DNA of 31,854 bases from assembly GCA_030141585.1 (NCBI GenBank), contig JAQIFP010000123.1, positions 12,517 to 44,370 of the forward strand, read 5' to 3'. The notes under the pieces are model-generated. The model did no database searches. It saw nothing but the letters and a program-made list of their open reading frames with translations, and had not been told where the DNA came from. Each line of letters begins with the position of its first letter. Within the stretch, counting starts at the first letter, position 1. Below, in pieces: positions 1 through 11,918 of this stretch. The stretch is from Ophryocystis elektroscirrha. Its lineage: Eukaryota > Apicomplexa > Conoidasida > Neogregarinorida > Ophryocystidae. The translations under genes were made by a program, and so were the position numbers.

Positions 1-270
1 ACAAAAAAGTATATTAATATATATAAATATATTAATATACATATATATATATAAATAAATTGATATATATACATATATATGTATATATATATAAAAAGTA
101 TAATTCACGTATTTTTCAAAAAAAATAGCTATACAAAAAAGTATGTTAATATATATAAATATATTAATATATTTATATAATTTTAATATATATATATATA
201 TAAACAAATTGATATATACATATACATATATATATATATATATTTATATGTATAGTTCATGTATCTATAT
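1..270. repeat. Diverged tandem duplication, period about 132 bp
   Basis: The block starting at position 1 (acaaaaaagtatattaatat) recurs at 133 (acaaaaaagtatgttaatat). The copies keep the same order of landmarks: a TATA run, then an aattgatata block, then a TATA run, then a tataattcacgtat / tatagttcatgtat block. They differ by substitutions and by microsatellite length. Copy ends are approximate because of the low complexity. Confidence 0.6.
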
Positions 271-763
271 AAATAGAGTTATTTATAATTATTTATATGC
301 ATACACATGTTAACACATATTTATGCAGCAACATGTAATTATAAATAAATAATTGCGTTATACATGTACAATTGTTTTAATCTTGAACATATTTACTTTT
401 ACATAAAAGTGTCTGATTACGTATCAAGCAGATTTACAGAACATATTTAAAAGATATGGACATGTATCTGTGTAAATAGATGGTTATAATTAAGAATAAA
501 ATTTTCAATAACGTGTATCTGTAATAATAAGATACTACAAAAGAATAATGTTGTATATTATATATACAAATACAATTTTTTGTATATACAAGTAAAATAG
601 TTTTATATATACTTAAATAATTTTTTAAACACTTTTATAAATTTATTCCGAATTCTTTAATAAAGCATCATCTAAAAGTGGTAAGCTAGAACTTAAGTTA
701 ATATTAACTTATTATGGCATATGTTGCTTTGAAACTGTGAACCTGTAATTAACGAAATAAAAT
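1..763. other. AT-rich spacer upstream of the first gene
   Basis: No coding region is supported here. The sequence is TA/TATA microsatellite with short A and T runs. It contains a diverged tandem duplication listed separately. The 3' part (about 600-763) would hold the promoter and 5' UTR of the plus-strand gene at 764, but no defined motif can be recognised. Confidence 0.7.
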
Positions 764-2530
764 ATGGTAAAGTCCGATTCGTCGGAAAATAAAAAGTCTT
801 TTTTGAGCAAAAGCTTATTATTTGCAGGTAAATGTTTGTGTATTTTTTTTTATAATGATTGATTTTTTTGGTTTTTTTTTTTATACAGTTGTTTAGGTGG
901 TGTTGTTGGTCTTCTTGGTGTCGCCTATTATTTGGTAAAAAAACAACCAGAATCATCTAAAGTTTCTTCCGAAAATAAAGTTGAGGCTACAGAGAAAGTC
1001 GAGTCTAATGAAAAGACCCAAACAGAACCTGCTGGTGAAAATGTTGTCACCAAAAAACTCAATCCTAACTCAATTACGAAAGACCAATTTCAAGATCTTC
1101 TCAGCTCTGTTGTAGTCAGTCAACGCAAATTAAAGTCAATGTTACAAACTATCAATGCTGAAATTACCGAAAATAATTACGAGTAAGAAATTATATATTA
1201 AAGTGATCTCATTAAATTGCTTGTATTTGAAATAGCTATTTTATTGCTCTCTTCTTTTAAAACGCTTCTTCTAACGATCCTTCTATAAAGCTTCTTCTAA
1301 CGCTTCTTTTATAACGCTTCTTCTAACGCTTCTTTCATAACGCTTCTTCTAACGCTTCTTTCATAACGCTTCTTTTAACGCTTCTTTTAACACTTCTTTT
1401 AACGCTTCTTTTAACACTTCTTTTAACGCTTCTTCTAACGTCTTTTATAGCGCTTCTTCTAACGTCTTTTATAGCGCTTCTTCTAACGTCTTTTATAGCG
1501 CTTCTTCTAACGCTTCTTTCATAACGCTTCTTCTAACGCTTCTTTCATAACGCTTCTTCTAACGCTTCTTTCATAACGCTTCTTCTAACGCTTCTTTTAA
1601 CACTTCTTTTAACACTTCTTTTATAAAGCTTCTTCTAACGCTTCTTTTATAAAGCTTCTTCTAACGCTTCTTTTAACGCTTCTTTTATAACGCTTCTTCT
1701 AACGCTTCTTTTAACGCTTCTTTTATAACGCTTCTTCTAACGCTTCTTTTAACGCTTCTTTTATAACGCTTTTTTTATAACGCTTCTTTTATAACGCTTC
1801 TTCTAACGCTTTTTTTATAACGCTTCTTTTATAACGCTTCTTTTATAACGCTTCCTCTAATTTTTGCATTGATAGTGAAATTTTCTTTAAATATGATATG
1901 CAGTTTTGACCAAACATACAAACGAGTTGAGGAACTATTACCGGAAGATCCAATGAAATCGTAAATACAAATAAATTTAAGTGTCCAATTAGAGCTGGGT
2001 TGAGTGCATTAGAGTTTGACAGACAAATAGAAAAGTTTATTAATGATCCAGGTAAAATTTTAACTAATTTAAGGGGTTTTTCAGCTATAAAAGCTTGTAT
2101 AACGGACATTTTGTCTGGAGGATCAGTAGATAATATTACCGAGAAAGCACAGAAAACTACCTTCGACCAAATTATTGAGATTCAGGAATACCTTTTACAA
2201 GAAACACGTAAATTATACGAAGAATTAGAAAGAAACCCAAAAAAAAACTCTTACAATAAAACGATGGCACATATAGGTAAAAAATGAAACAAAAAAAAAA
2301 AAAAATTAGCTATACAAGCATTGAGTTCAAATAAAGTTTTTACAAAATTTGGTTTTACTACTGCTGATATTGAAGGAGCTATAGTTCTACACCACATGGA
2401 ACTGTCCTCTTATCCAAAATATCATGAAATAACCTCGGAGTTACAAAGTTTAATAGCATTAGATATAGGGTAAGACATAGAAAAAAAAAAAAAAAAAAAA
2501 TTTTCAAGACAAGATCTTCTTGCTGTATAA
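764..2530 (+). CDS. Unknown protein with one N-terminal membrane segment, six exons
   Basis: Exons are 764-827, 897-1182, 1904-1960, 1993-2276, 2310-2469 and 2509-2530; their sum is 291 codons and all phases agree. The 290-aa product begins MVKSDSSENKKSFLSKS, followed by a hydrophobic stretch LLFAGGVVGLLGVAYYLV (about residues 19-36), then a K/E/S/T-rich linker and a helical, probably soluble domain. This looks like a signal anchor or single TM helix with most of the protein on one face of the membrane. I do not recognise a family. The second intron (721 nt) carries a large tandem array; the others are 69, 32, 33 and 39 nt. The last exon is the least sure: without the 39-nt A-rich intron, translation stops at 2471-2473 and the protein is 284 aa. 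Confidence 0.72.
1247..1858. repeat. Intronic tandem array of CTTCTTCTAACG-type units
   Basis: About 600 bp is built from 12-25-bp variants of (aacgcttctt) joined by cta, tta, ttata or tcata, for example aacgcttcttct and aacgcttctttcat. A local sub-block around 1437-1505 uses the variant aacgtcttttatagcg. The array lies wholly inside intron 2 (1183-1903) of the 764-2530 gene. In the sense direction it iterates a CTAAC element followed by a pyrimidine run, with very few AG dinucleotides. Confidence 0.93.
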
Positions 2531-2763
2531 TGCACTGATAAACTTCAAGTTGTATTCTGACATTTTCGAGGAATATTTCGACGTCCACTCTGTTTTTGAC
2601 CGACCTTAATACAATCAAAAGCAAATTCACTTGTAAAAGGAGTCTAAAATATCATAAAAATTAAAAAATAATTACATGTTCCGATAATCTAAACTCATGT
2701 AGCACATTTTTTTCAATGATCTTCATTGTTCTTTTATTAATTTTTTTTAAATTGCTTTGATGC
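2531..2763. other. Short convergent intergenic region
   Basis: This stretch separates the stop codons of two genes that point at each other and must hold both 3' UTRs. Nothing else is seen in it. Confidence 0.5.
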
Positions 2764-5700
2764 TTAGTAATCAAACTGAAATCTGGAAACGCTGCGGGGT
2801 AATTTAAAACATTGCTTCCAAAAGAAGGTGAAAAACAATTTCCGTATCTACATTTTTTTTTTTTTATTACTGTGCTCATTTTTACCCTATTATAATCACA
2901 TTTGCTTTTTTCAATCTACTGGGATTTACATAACAAGGAACATAAAACCTTATCTTACAAATAAATTAAGTAAATAAATAAAAATTACTTACCGTCAAAT
3001 CTGAGGTTACTGAGTGAATCCATCCTACAGTTACCATTTCCCAAGGAGCAATTTTCACAAATAACGTTTCACTCGAAATATTTGAAATTGAAAAACCAAC
3101 AGTATTTCCAGTTAATAGAATTTGCAGCTATAAAAAATTATATCATTAAATTGTTTACGTCACGCAGATCTTCAAATTTGATTGCATTCACAGAGGCGAT
3201 ATGAAACGGGTTCTCTTCTTGCATAATATTTATTTGATACAATTTAGGCGCAAAACTTTTTAGTAAATTTTCATTTCTTATATCGAACAAGGATACTGTC
3301 TTATGGAAAAACTCTACACACATATTTACATAAGCCTGATTTGTAAAAAAAATTTTATATTGTGCATTGTATTTTTTTAACAATTCTAATACTAGTGTGC
3401 GTCTATAACGATTCTAGTTTGCGTCTACAACGATTCTAGTGTGCGTCTATAACGATTCTAGTGTGCGTCTACAACGATTCTAGTGTGCGTCTACAACGAT
3501 TCTAGTGTGCGTCTACAACGATTCTAGTGTGCGTCTACAACGATTCTAGTGTGCGTCTACAACGATTCTAGTGTGCGTCTACAACGATTCTATTAAATCA
3601 GTCTTAATAAGCTTCTATAATATGTTAGTCGAGTCTTTTGTTAGATTTATAGATTACTGAATAATTACAATATTAATTATTACGTTCATCTGAAACGTTG
3701 AACTTGTGCATGGCGTATTGATACGATGGGTCAAACGTTTTCATCCAGGCTAAATAGTGTTTATCTTGGATATAAGAACTGTTCAATGGAACAGTTACTA
3801 AGGATTTGAGCTGAAGAAATTGGATTTCTGCATCTCGATCAATTTCTGGCACGTAAATAGGGAGTCGACCGTAAAATTGCTCTATTACTTTCCAAAAAGG
3901 GTTTTTTATAGAAATATCTTTATAAATATGATTCTTTTCATCTGTAATCGAATTGGAAGACGAATTTGTGCTCAGTTCAGAATCTGACGTATTTAATTCG
4001 ATATCTGTTGCAATGGCTTCATCTATAATAGTACTTTTTTTTTTTAAGAAGTTTTTTTTTTTTTTTTTATCATGTGGATTCACAATTTCATAGTATATTC
4101 TACACCAAGTTAAATTAAGTACTCCTGTTATAAGTTGCCATCCAATTCCAGAAATCCATGAGTGACCGTTGATAATAAGAGGAATTTTGACTGGAGATTC
4201 TCCTTTTGAGAGAACTTCCTTTTGCCATTCAGTGATTAAAGACTGAGTTTTTTCTGAAATGAAAGAGGGAAAGAAACCTTTATGTAACATTCTGCTCGGT
4301 ACGCAAAAAGACCTTAGTAGACGTTTTGACTCACAGATATTTTCTTTATGAACACCTAGAGACTCATCAGCAATAAGTAGACTCCCGCAAATTAATTGTT
4401 GGTATAAACACCAACATTCTCCCACTGCAGATAAATATAAGTCACAATTTGTTTGAGGCTCATTAGATCCCATAAAAATTGACAATAGCTCTTTACTTCG
4501 AGGTTGCAAACTATGTATATCCCCCACTAAAGGAGACTCAACCTATAATAAACCATACAAAAAAAAATTTATACATAGTATCATATATAATATATATATA
4601 TATATAGTTATTCAAAATATTTTCTGTATATATTATTCACCAGCTCAAAAAATACTAGAGAAATTTGCATGTTTATAATATTAGATGCACAGTTATACTT
4701 ATATTGATTATTTTTTATCAATATTTAACAAAAAAAAAATATTATTTGTTTTATTTCATTACAGTAATTTATTTATTCGTACTATTATATATAACTAGTA
4801 TGAATATGTATGTAAGTATATATATATAAATATATATATGCTAAGAATTATTTTCTTGAAAAGTTAGATAACTAATTGGTATATTAAAAAATAAACACAT
4901 TTTTGCAAAAAATACTGCAATTAATGTCTGCCAGGCGTAAGAATTGACACTTTCAAGCCACATACATTAGAGTGATACATATTTTTGTAAATAAGTATAT
5001 TTTTATATAAGAACATCCTTAAAATAATATATTTGCATTGTTTAATAATAGATTAATATTTTATTGTAAATAATAGTTAGCAAAACTTACTAGGTGCAGC
5101 GAGACGGAATTAGGAGCTCCAATTAAAGGGGCATTTAGATCTATATCAAGAAAAGCTACCTGAAAAACATAATATATTTTATAATAAATACTTTATCGAA
5201 AATCGAAAGTAGAGAATTTATTAATAAGCAAGTGAAAGTGGACTTCCCGTATAATTTGTGTCCAGAAACCATAACGGAATATCCTCGATGCATTTGCTTA
5301 TTCTGTAATATTTTCGCGTATAAATCGTCCAAACATTGAGACCTATTATTTTTTTTTTTTTTTTTTTTACCAGTATGGTGCTATATTCACTACATTTTTG
5401 AACAATGGTTTTGTGCTTAGACAATGGTAAGGAGAACAACTTCCAAAAGGGGTATCGATTTGTAAGAAAGAGACCAAGGTGGTTTTTAAGTCGGGAAAAT
5501 GTATTTGAATGAAATTACATAAATTTTTATTACAGTGTATACATACTGCGTTACATGAACTGCAAATGTCATCAGAAAATAATGAAACTACAGCCGGTGC
5601 TTTTTGTTCTATCGAGTATACTGGTTGACTCCCTCGAATATTCGAGCTTAAAATGCGAATATATTGATATCCAGGAGTATACGTGCAGCCGTGTATTTCA

Positions 5701-5822
5701 ATAGCGCCTCTTAACACACGAAATGCTACAATATATTGAAAATAAATTATTTCATTTGGATGGAGTTGATATAAAAGGCACTGAGATTCGACCGAAGAAT
5801 CATATGCAGATAATACTTCCAT
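2764..5822 (-). CDS. GRC3: Grc3/NOL9-type polynucleotide 5'-kinase
   Basis: Seven exons (5371-5822, 5192-5342, 5091-5159, 3684-4542, 3159-3385, 2993-3127, 2764-2847) give 658 aa in consistent phase. Residues about 15-75 match the N-terminal Clp1/Grc3 fold (LHPNEIIYFQ, VLRGAIEIHG). The Walker A loop GHKLYGKST is at about 178-186. VAFLDIDLNAPLIGAPNSVS follows and corresponds to the family's LDxDxGQ...PxSVSL block. Later, INGHSWISGIGWQLI matches the NTxGWVKGxG motif. Grc3/NOL9 proteins phosphorylate 5'-OH RNA ends during ITS2 processing of pre-rRNA in the nucleolus, so that role is inferred. Odd points: LN replaces the usual GQ, and there is a Lys-rich and Ser/Thr/Asn-rich insert at about 4000-4075. 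The acceptor at 3386 and the final exon are the weakest calls. Intron sizes are 28, 32, 548, about 298, 31 and 145 nt. Confidence 0.82.
3392..3589. repeat. 22-bp tandem repeat, 9 copies, intronic
   Basis: Nine head-to-tail copies of ctagtgtgcgtctacaacgatt run without interruption. Copies 1 and 3 carry tataac for tacaac, and copy 2 carries ctagttt for ctagtgt; the rest are identical. The array is inside the Grc3-like gene, in the intron between exons 4 and 5 (about 3386-3683). Near-identity implies recent expansion or homogenisation. The spacing is continuous, so it is not a CRISPR array. Confidence 0.95.
4543..5090 (-). other. 548-nt intron of the Grc3-like gene
   Basis: The donor GTAAGT is at 5090 and the TATAG acceptor at 4543-4547 (minus strand). 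The content is TA-rich with no reading frame of note. Confidence 0.7.
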
Positions 5823-6387
5823 AGAAATGTATTATCTGCTTCAAATTTTTTTTATGCTTATATAAAGTCAAAGTATAAGCGTATATAATTATTTTTTTTT
5901 TTTTTTTTTTATATACCTGCTGATTGTAGTTCTATTTATTTAGTTATCTAAGTTGAAGTATTGAGTTTCGTTTTCTGAATTTTAGTCAGTTACTATATAT
6001 TGATCTAATATTATGTTTAATTTGAAACAATTTTTTTGTTGAGGAGAAAACTAGAAACCTTCTGGTTTATAGTTTTAAGTTAGTTTGTAATAAACCTATT
6101 TTTTTTTTTTTTTTTCAAATCTTTATAATATTGATATTTATTGTTGGAGTACAGTGTATGTTAACTTATACTAAATAAATTTGAATGGTTCTTAACAGTC
6201 ATATTGAGCTTCAAGATATTTTTGTTTTTGTTGCAAAAACAAAGCACTAGACTTATTATTGAATTTAGCAATATATTTCAGATTATAAATAAATGTATAA
6301 TATCAGTAATCATATACAAGAAAAGTTAACATGCTTACATGATATGTGACATAATAAGGTAGAGGGGACCTATTTCATCATATATTG
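5823..6387. promoter_or_regulatory. Divergent intergenic region
   Basis: It lies between the starts of two genes that point away from each other (5822 minus, 6388 plus), so it should hold both promoters. It shows several T tracts of 15-18 bases (about 5890-5910, 6100-6116) and no recognisable element. Confidence 0.4.
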
Positions 6388-9300
6388 ATGGTTTTAGTAC
6401 AGACTCACGAATCTATGAATACTGAAATTGATCCAGCATCTAATATACCTACTATTTTGAATAAAGAAGAAATTCGTCATTTAACTGAATATGTGCATAA
6501 CTCGAAGCTTAATTTTAATTTATTTGTCCTTAAAATCATAAAATTATATTCTAATAAAGAAAAACTAAAAAAATATTTTGACGAAGTATACAATGAAGAA
6601 TGTATTATTAAACTTATATCTCGAAAAATTGAAAATTTAAACAATGTACGTTAATAGAGTATATATACAGCTTTATTAGCTTAATTCCCTATTTAAAATT
6701 TTTCAAGTTTACTTATAAAAATATCATTATTTTGTTATGCACACTTGACTCAATATAAATACATGTATGCAATAATTACTTGCCCTTTAGTGTCTTCATT
6801 TTAATAAATACTTTTTTATTCAAGTATAATTTATTGATAAGCAAATGACAAGGTGGATATGCATAAAAGAAGTCATGGTTTTTTTATATATAGACTATTA
6901 ATATTATTGTAATAATATATGGGGAAATATGAACACATGTAATTACATTCGAAGGAATAATAAAAATGTACACATAAATAGTATAATTAATTATATGCAA
7001 TATATAGTATTATATTATAAATATATTATAATAGCAATTAAAAAAAAGTTTAGTGTAACATTGATTATAAATAGTTGCATATATACCTAAATGGATTTTT
7101 ATGCTTGATCTTGCAGATATTGAAACCCCCTACAAGAGTTACATGGAAAACTTCAAAGCGCACTATAGCAGAAAAAAATCCTGCTTTTTTTTTAGATTGC
7201 TTGGTGGAGTTGATTGTGCTTTTTGTTTGTAATAATGGGTTCTTAACTGTTTCTCCTCAAGAATTGACTCACTTATGCAAAGAATTTAGCGCTTTGTTTG
7301 TCGAGTTACGAAAGTTTACGCGTTACATGAGAAAGCAGTCTGTTCCCGTTATAATGGCATTTAAACATTTGATGCCGGATACGCCTTCAACTCGCATGTC
7401 AGATTTATCTACAGAAGTTCCTTTTATGTCTAAAGGTTCTTCATTGATTTTGCAAGGTTCAGACCAGCTAAATCTTCCATATGAACTGCAGTGTGACATG
7501 TCAGTCGATAATAAGTCTTCAATTAATAGCTCGGTTATTTTAGAGCCGAAGTCATCTGATGTTAGTCCCGTTACTGTGAACTCAAGTGAAAATCGTCATT
7601 TGGAGTCCCCTGAAGTGGAAACCACAGATTTAATCGAAACGCAAATTATAACTACTCCTGAGACTAACGAGGATATTTTAAAAGACGAAAATGATATAAG
7701 CAATTTAAGCAACGATGATAAAGTGGAGGATGATTGCGCAAAGAAAAGTTCGAGTGAAGCTAATGAAGTTTGTCACGAAAAGAGTCTTATTATAAAAGAT
7801 GACAACAGTAGCGATAATGAATCTGTTTTACCAGAGAATAGTTCAAATCTTATCGATGTTCCGGAAATACTTGTTGAAGAAAAAACTACTGAAAACTTTA
7901 CTTCAACAGATTTTAAAATGAAAGTGAATGTTTTAGCCAAAATCAACAAAGAACTTCTGTCTCGAAGTAAATCCGGACCAATTATTGAAACTATTGACTT
8001 AAAACAACGGGATTTATACAAACAAAAATCGAAAACATGTGATAATTTTATTTCTTCAAAATCTAAAGTTGCCATGCTTACAGAATTAATAGAGCTAAAA
8101 AATACTCGAAGTGTCTCTGTCCCAAAAACGCCTAGAACCAAAAATAATGAAACTTGTAACACGGCTTTAGGAGAAATTTCAACTTGCTTAGACCGCATAA
8201 TTAGCACATTAGAATTTACAGTTATGAACTGTCTGAAGAACTGCGCTCATCAAACAGAAACTGAGTTTCTTTTGTCTCCCATAATTCACGCTTTGTCCCA
8301 AATTCACCAAATATCTAACGAGTCTGGGGCTATAGCTTCTACTCACTCGAGTTCATTATATAATATATCAACTATAATTAAATTAGAGTCATGTGAGAAT
8401 TTTGTAGAGACTACATTTCTATCTCCATGTATGCACAGGATCTTATTAGCGACGCAAGGTTTGAAACAAGGTCTTATACAGTATTCTAAACAGCGCACGT
8501 TTGAATGGCAGAACATTATAGCTCAGTCGAATTTGCCGCACTGTCAAGTTTCTTTACCCCAAAATTATTTAATTGAACCTTTAAAAGAATACGAAAGAGA
8601 TTTTTTGAAGTATAACCAAGCAAATACGTCGGAAAGTGTCATTAGGAAGCACATTAAACTATATATCAACGAATTAAATATTGAGTTAAAATCTTTGTAT
8701 AACTCAATTAATTTATTTTTTGGTGGAATATACAATTGCCATAGTACACAGTCTGACTTGAATTCAGCTACTTTATTTTGCATATACCTCAGTCTAGTAG
8801 TTAAACTATTTTACAGCGATGTATCAGAATTGGCGCGTATATTAAACCCTTATCTACCTGCTATAAGGACTAAGCTCAAAATTGCTAATACTCCGGTCAA
8901 TTGTTCCACGAATTTACTTAACGATTACTCAAATGCGCGAAATAGCGGCATAGATTATACAACTCATAATATTTTAGAACCTGTCAAAGAAACAAGTTCT
9001 TCAGAAGTATATAATACATACATCAAAAGTTTACTTAATGGGCAAACCGTTGATCCTCCTACCGTTAATTTAAATACTTTGTCGCATTTAAGAAAAAACA
9101 AAAGAGCACAGTCGGAAAACTCTAATTTAATAAAATATGAGAGAAAATTACTTAGAGAGTTGGACATTGTCAGTTTTATCATCAACAATCCTTCTTTTAT
9201 TCTTCTCTGTAAACCTTCTGACTTCGAGCAACTCAAAAACTTCTTTTTACCTGAAAATTTAACGGAATCAACACTTATTGATAAAATACTTGTTTGGCTT

Positions 9301-11918
9301 GCTTGGGAAGGAGACTTATTTAGCTTTTATTGCGATATTTTAGCTTCAGGAACAGAAGCCTCTCTGGTCGAAGATACTGCTTGTAAAGCGATAGTTAATG
9401 GATGCAATAATGTATATAACTACTTTTCGGAAGCAACGCATTTTTTCAATCCTTCTCCATCTGGAGAACAATGGACAGGCCGAGGAGAAGATTTGATTCA
9501 ATTTTGTAAAGTAAGAGTTTTTGACTAATTTATTAACTTTATATTTATATTAAACATTTTGTATATAGTTTTATATTTTATATATTAATAGTTATATTCA
9601 ATCTAAAAATATTTTCTATATACTTATATATTTTGGAAGTTTTTATTTTTATTTTAATAAAAGAATTATATTAAATTTATTATTATATGACTATATAATT
9701 AAATTATTTATATACAGAAATAAATATTCATTTTTTTTACTATTAACTTATTAAAAAAGTTATACTTAGTTATATTTTTCAAATTAATGTGAATATTACT
9801 ATATTTGTAGCATAGGTATCTTATTCTTTATTGATAGTTTTATTATTATTACTTGAATTAATTTAATTTATGATGGATAAACTTATGATATATATAACCG
9901 AATAAAAATATCCTGAAGAAACTCAAAAGATTCACATTTAACTGAGTCAACTAAATTTTTTTTAGAAAATCTTCGAATGTATTTTACTTCGCTTTGTTGG
10001 AATCACAGATAAAATCCCGTTATCTCGGGAATATGAAAAACTTGAGAGTCAGAGTGAGTGGTCAAAATGCATACTGCTTGATTACAAAAAGAAACTAGTT
10101 GCTAATCAAAATTACACAGAAAAGGGAATAACAAAAAATGGTTTAGTGAAGCTGCTTTCGGATTATATACATCAGTGTATATTTTACACATGTCCATTGC
10201 CTTCAATAACGCAGAATCAGAATAATGTTTTATATATAACGAATAAAATAATGGATGCTCAATGTTTATATAAACGCTTAGATAATATTTATTCTGATTT
10301 TGAGAACAGGATAATGAATATAGAATATATACAAGAGTGCAATATTTTGAATATTCATGAGAGCTATAACCAGTTAAAAGACTTAAATGAAAAGTTTATT
10401 AATTTGAAAAAAGTGTTTGAATCTCATATTTCTCAGTTTGTGGAAAATCACTCTAACCAGATTCGCATAAATTCCGATAAAATTAATGATAATTATCAAA
10501 TGATAAAAAATAATTCAATAGCTATAAACGAAGTGCAAGCGGAAATTCAAAAAATAAATGATGAAATTAAGGAAATTATCAATTTCACCACTAACGTTAA
10601 AGCTAAATCAAACAAATCATTTGAAGACATGGAAGAATCATTTGAAAAAGTTTTAAAACTTACTGATAGCTTTAAAAATGAACAGAACTCTTATAAAGAA
10701 AAAATTTCTAATTTAGAAAATCAAATAACTGCCCTCCAAACAAACTTGCAAAATTATGATGCTTCTATTTCAGAAAAATATAAACAAAACACAGAAACTC
10801 TGCAAACTTTAAACCAAAGACTTCATGAGTGTATCAATAAAACTTCCGACAAAATGCTTGCTGAATCTATTAAAGAACAATTGAATCTTCTCTTGGATAA
10901 AAATATATTTGATTTGGTTGATTATGCATACAATAATTTATCGAGCGATGCTTTAAATAAAATTATTGATAAAAGTTTATCTGAAGAACATGGTTTAACA
11001 CCTGAGATTCGTAAAGTTCTCAGTGAATATACTGAAGAGTTTATTTCAGAAAAACTGAAAAAATATGTTGAACATTGTACAGCTGATATTTTGCTAAAAA
11101 AATTGACAGCTTTACAGGAGGAATACACAGAAAGTCACATAAAAGCAACAGTGGAGAAGTATACAGAGCACTGTAAGAAGGAGAATATAAGTCAACTTGT
11201 GGAAACTAGTTTTGCAAATATGTCAAATGAAGCTATAGACAATAAACTAAATGAATTAGCAAGTCTGTGTAGCACAGAGAATATGAGCGCAAAAGCAGAG
11301 CAAATAACAGAAGAGTATGAAAATCGATTGAAAACCATATTTGAAGAAGTAAAACTAACATGTAGCGAATCGATAAAAAGAGAGGAGAAAAACATTAATG
11401 ATTTTATCCTTGATGTTAATAAAAAGTTAAACTCTATGGAAATTGCTTTAAAAGAATTTGGAACTAATATAAATAAAAACTTTGTAGCTTTAGTTCCAGA
11501 TATACTGCACCACACTAGAAAAGAGCTTTCGCGATATTTATTGGATGCTTTATCTTATTCTATAGGAGAATATATTAATTATTATAAAGATCAAGATAAA
11601 CTATACCAAAGATTACCATCGAGAACACAGCAATTACGGCAAAAACTTTTTACGTGGTCTAATGCTGGTAGATCCATAGAAAGACCTGCTTTAAATCATA
11701 AAACTCCACCCTTAATACGCAGTACTCAACTTTTACCTGAACAATTAAGATTAGAAAATCTTTTAGAAACTGATAAAAACAGCGAAATAATGGATGAAAA
11801 CTCTTTGACACCTAAAAGCTATGATTTTCTATGGTTCCCAAAAGACACAATTTGTTTAGATCTGCCAAAACCAATCAATCCAGCTGACTTTCAATTAAGT
11901 TCTTCGAAACCCATTTAA
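6388..11918 (+). CDS. Large unknown protein with coiled-coil C-terminal third
   Basis: Three exons (6388-6645, 7117-9510, 9966-11918) join in phase 0 to give 1534 aa. I recognise no domain. Residues about 90-180 (starting ILKPPTRVTW) look like a folded helical unit. A long Ser/Glu/Asp-rich, probably disordered stretch follows (about 190-340), then a mainly helical region to the second junction. From about 10290 the protein is rich in heptad-like E/K/N/L sequence, best read as coiled coil. Within this, a weakly repeated unit appears three times (KKYVEHCTAD, EKYTEHCKKEN, ELASLCSTENM). The C-terminal tail is Pro-rich and non-helical. Joining exons 2 and 3 rests on matching phase and on open coding sequence between 9966 and 10146. 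Two separate genes are possible but less likely. It could be a cytoskeletal or apical-structure protein, but that is speculation. Confidence 0.72.
6646..7116 (+). other. 471-nt intron of the large coiled-coil gene
   Basis: The donor GTACGT follows codon AAT in phase 0, and the acceptor is TTGCAG at 7111-7116. The intron is AT-rich with no other feature seen. Confidence 0.7.
9511..9965 (+). other. 455-nt intron of the large coiled-coil gene
   Basis: The donor GTAAGA follows TGT AAA, and the acceptor TTTTTTTTAG ends at 9965. Both are phase 0, and the sequence after the acceptor is open. The content is AT-rich. Confidence 0.68.

Noticed and set aside
2661..2879. Alternative last-exon frame for the Grc3-like gene (containing NVLNYPAAFPDF)
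   Set aside because: It needs an incoming phase that the donor at 2993 does not give; the phase-0 reading ending at 2764 was preferred, though not firmly.
3392..3589. Possible CRISPR-like array
   Set aside because: The 22-bp units are contiguous with no spacers and lie inside a eukaryotic intron; it is a minisatellite.
7773..8207. 144-residue open frame on the minus strand
   Set aside because: It is the reverse shadow of the large plus-strand coding exon and has no conserved motif or splice support.
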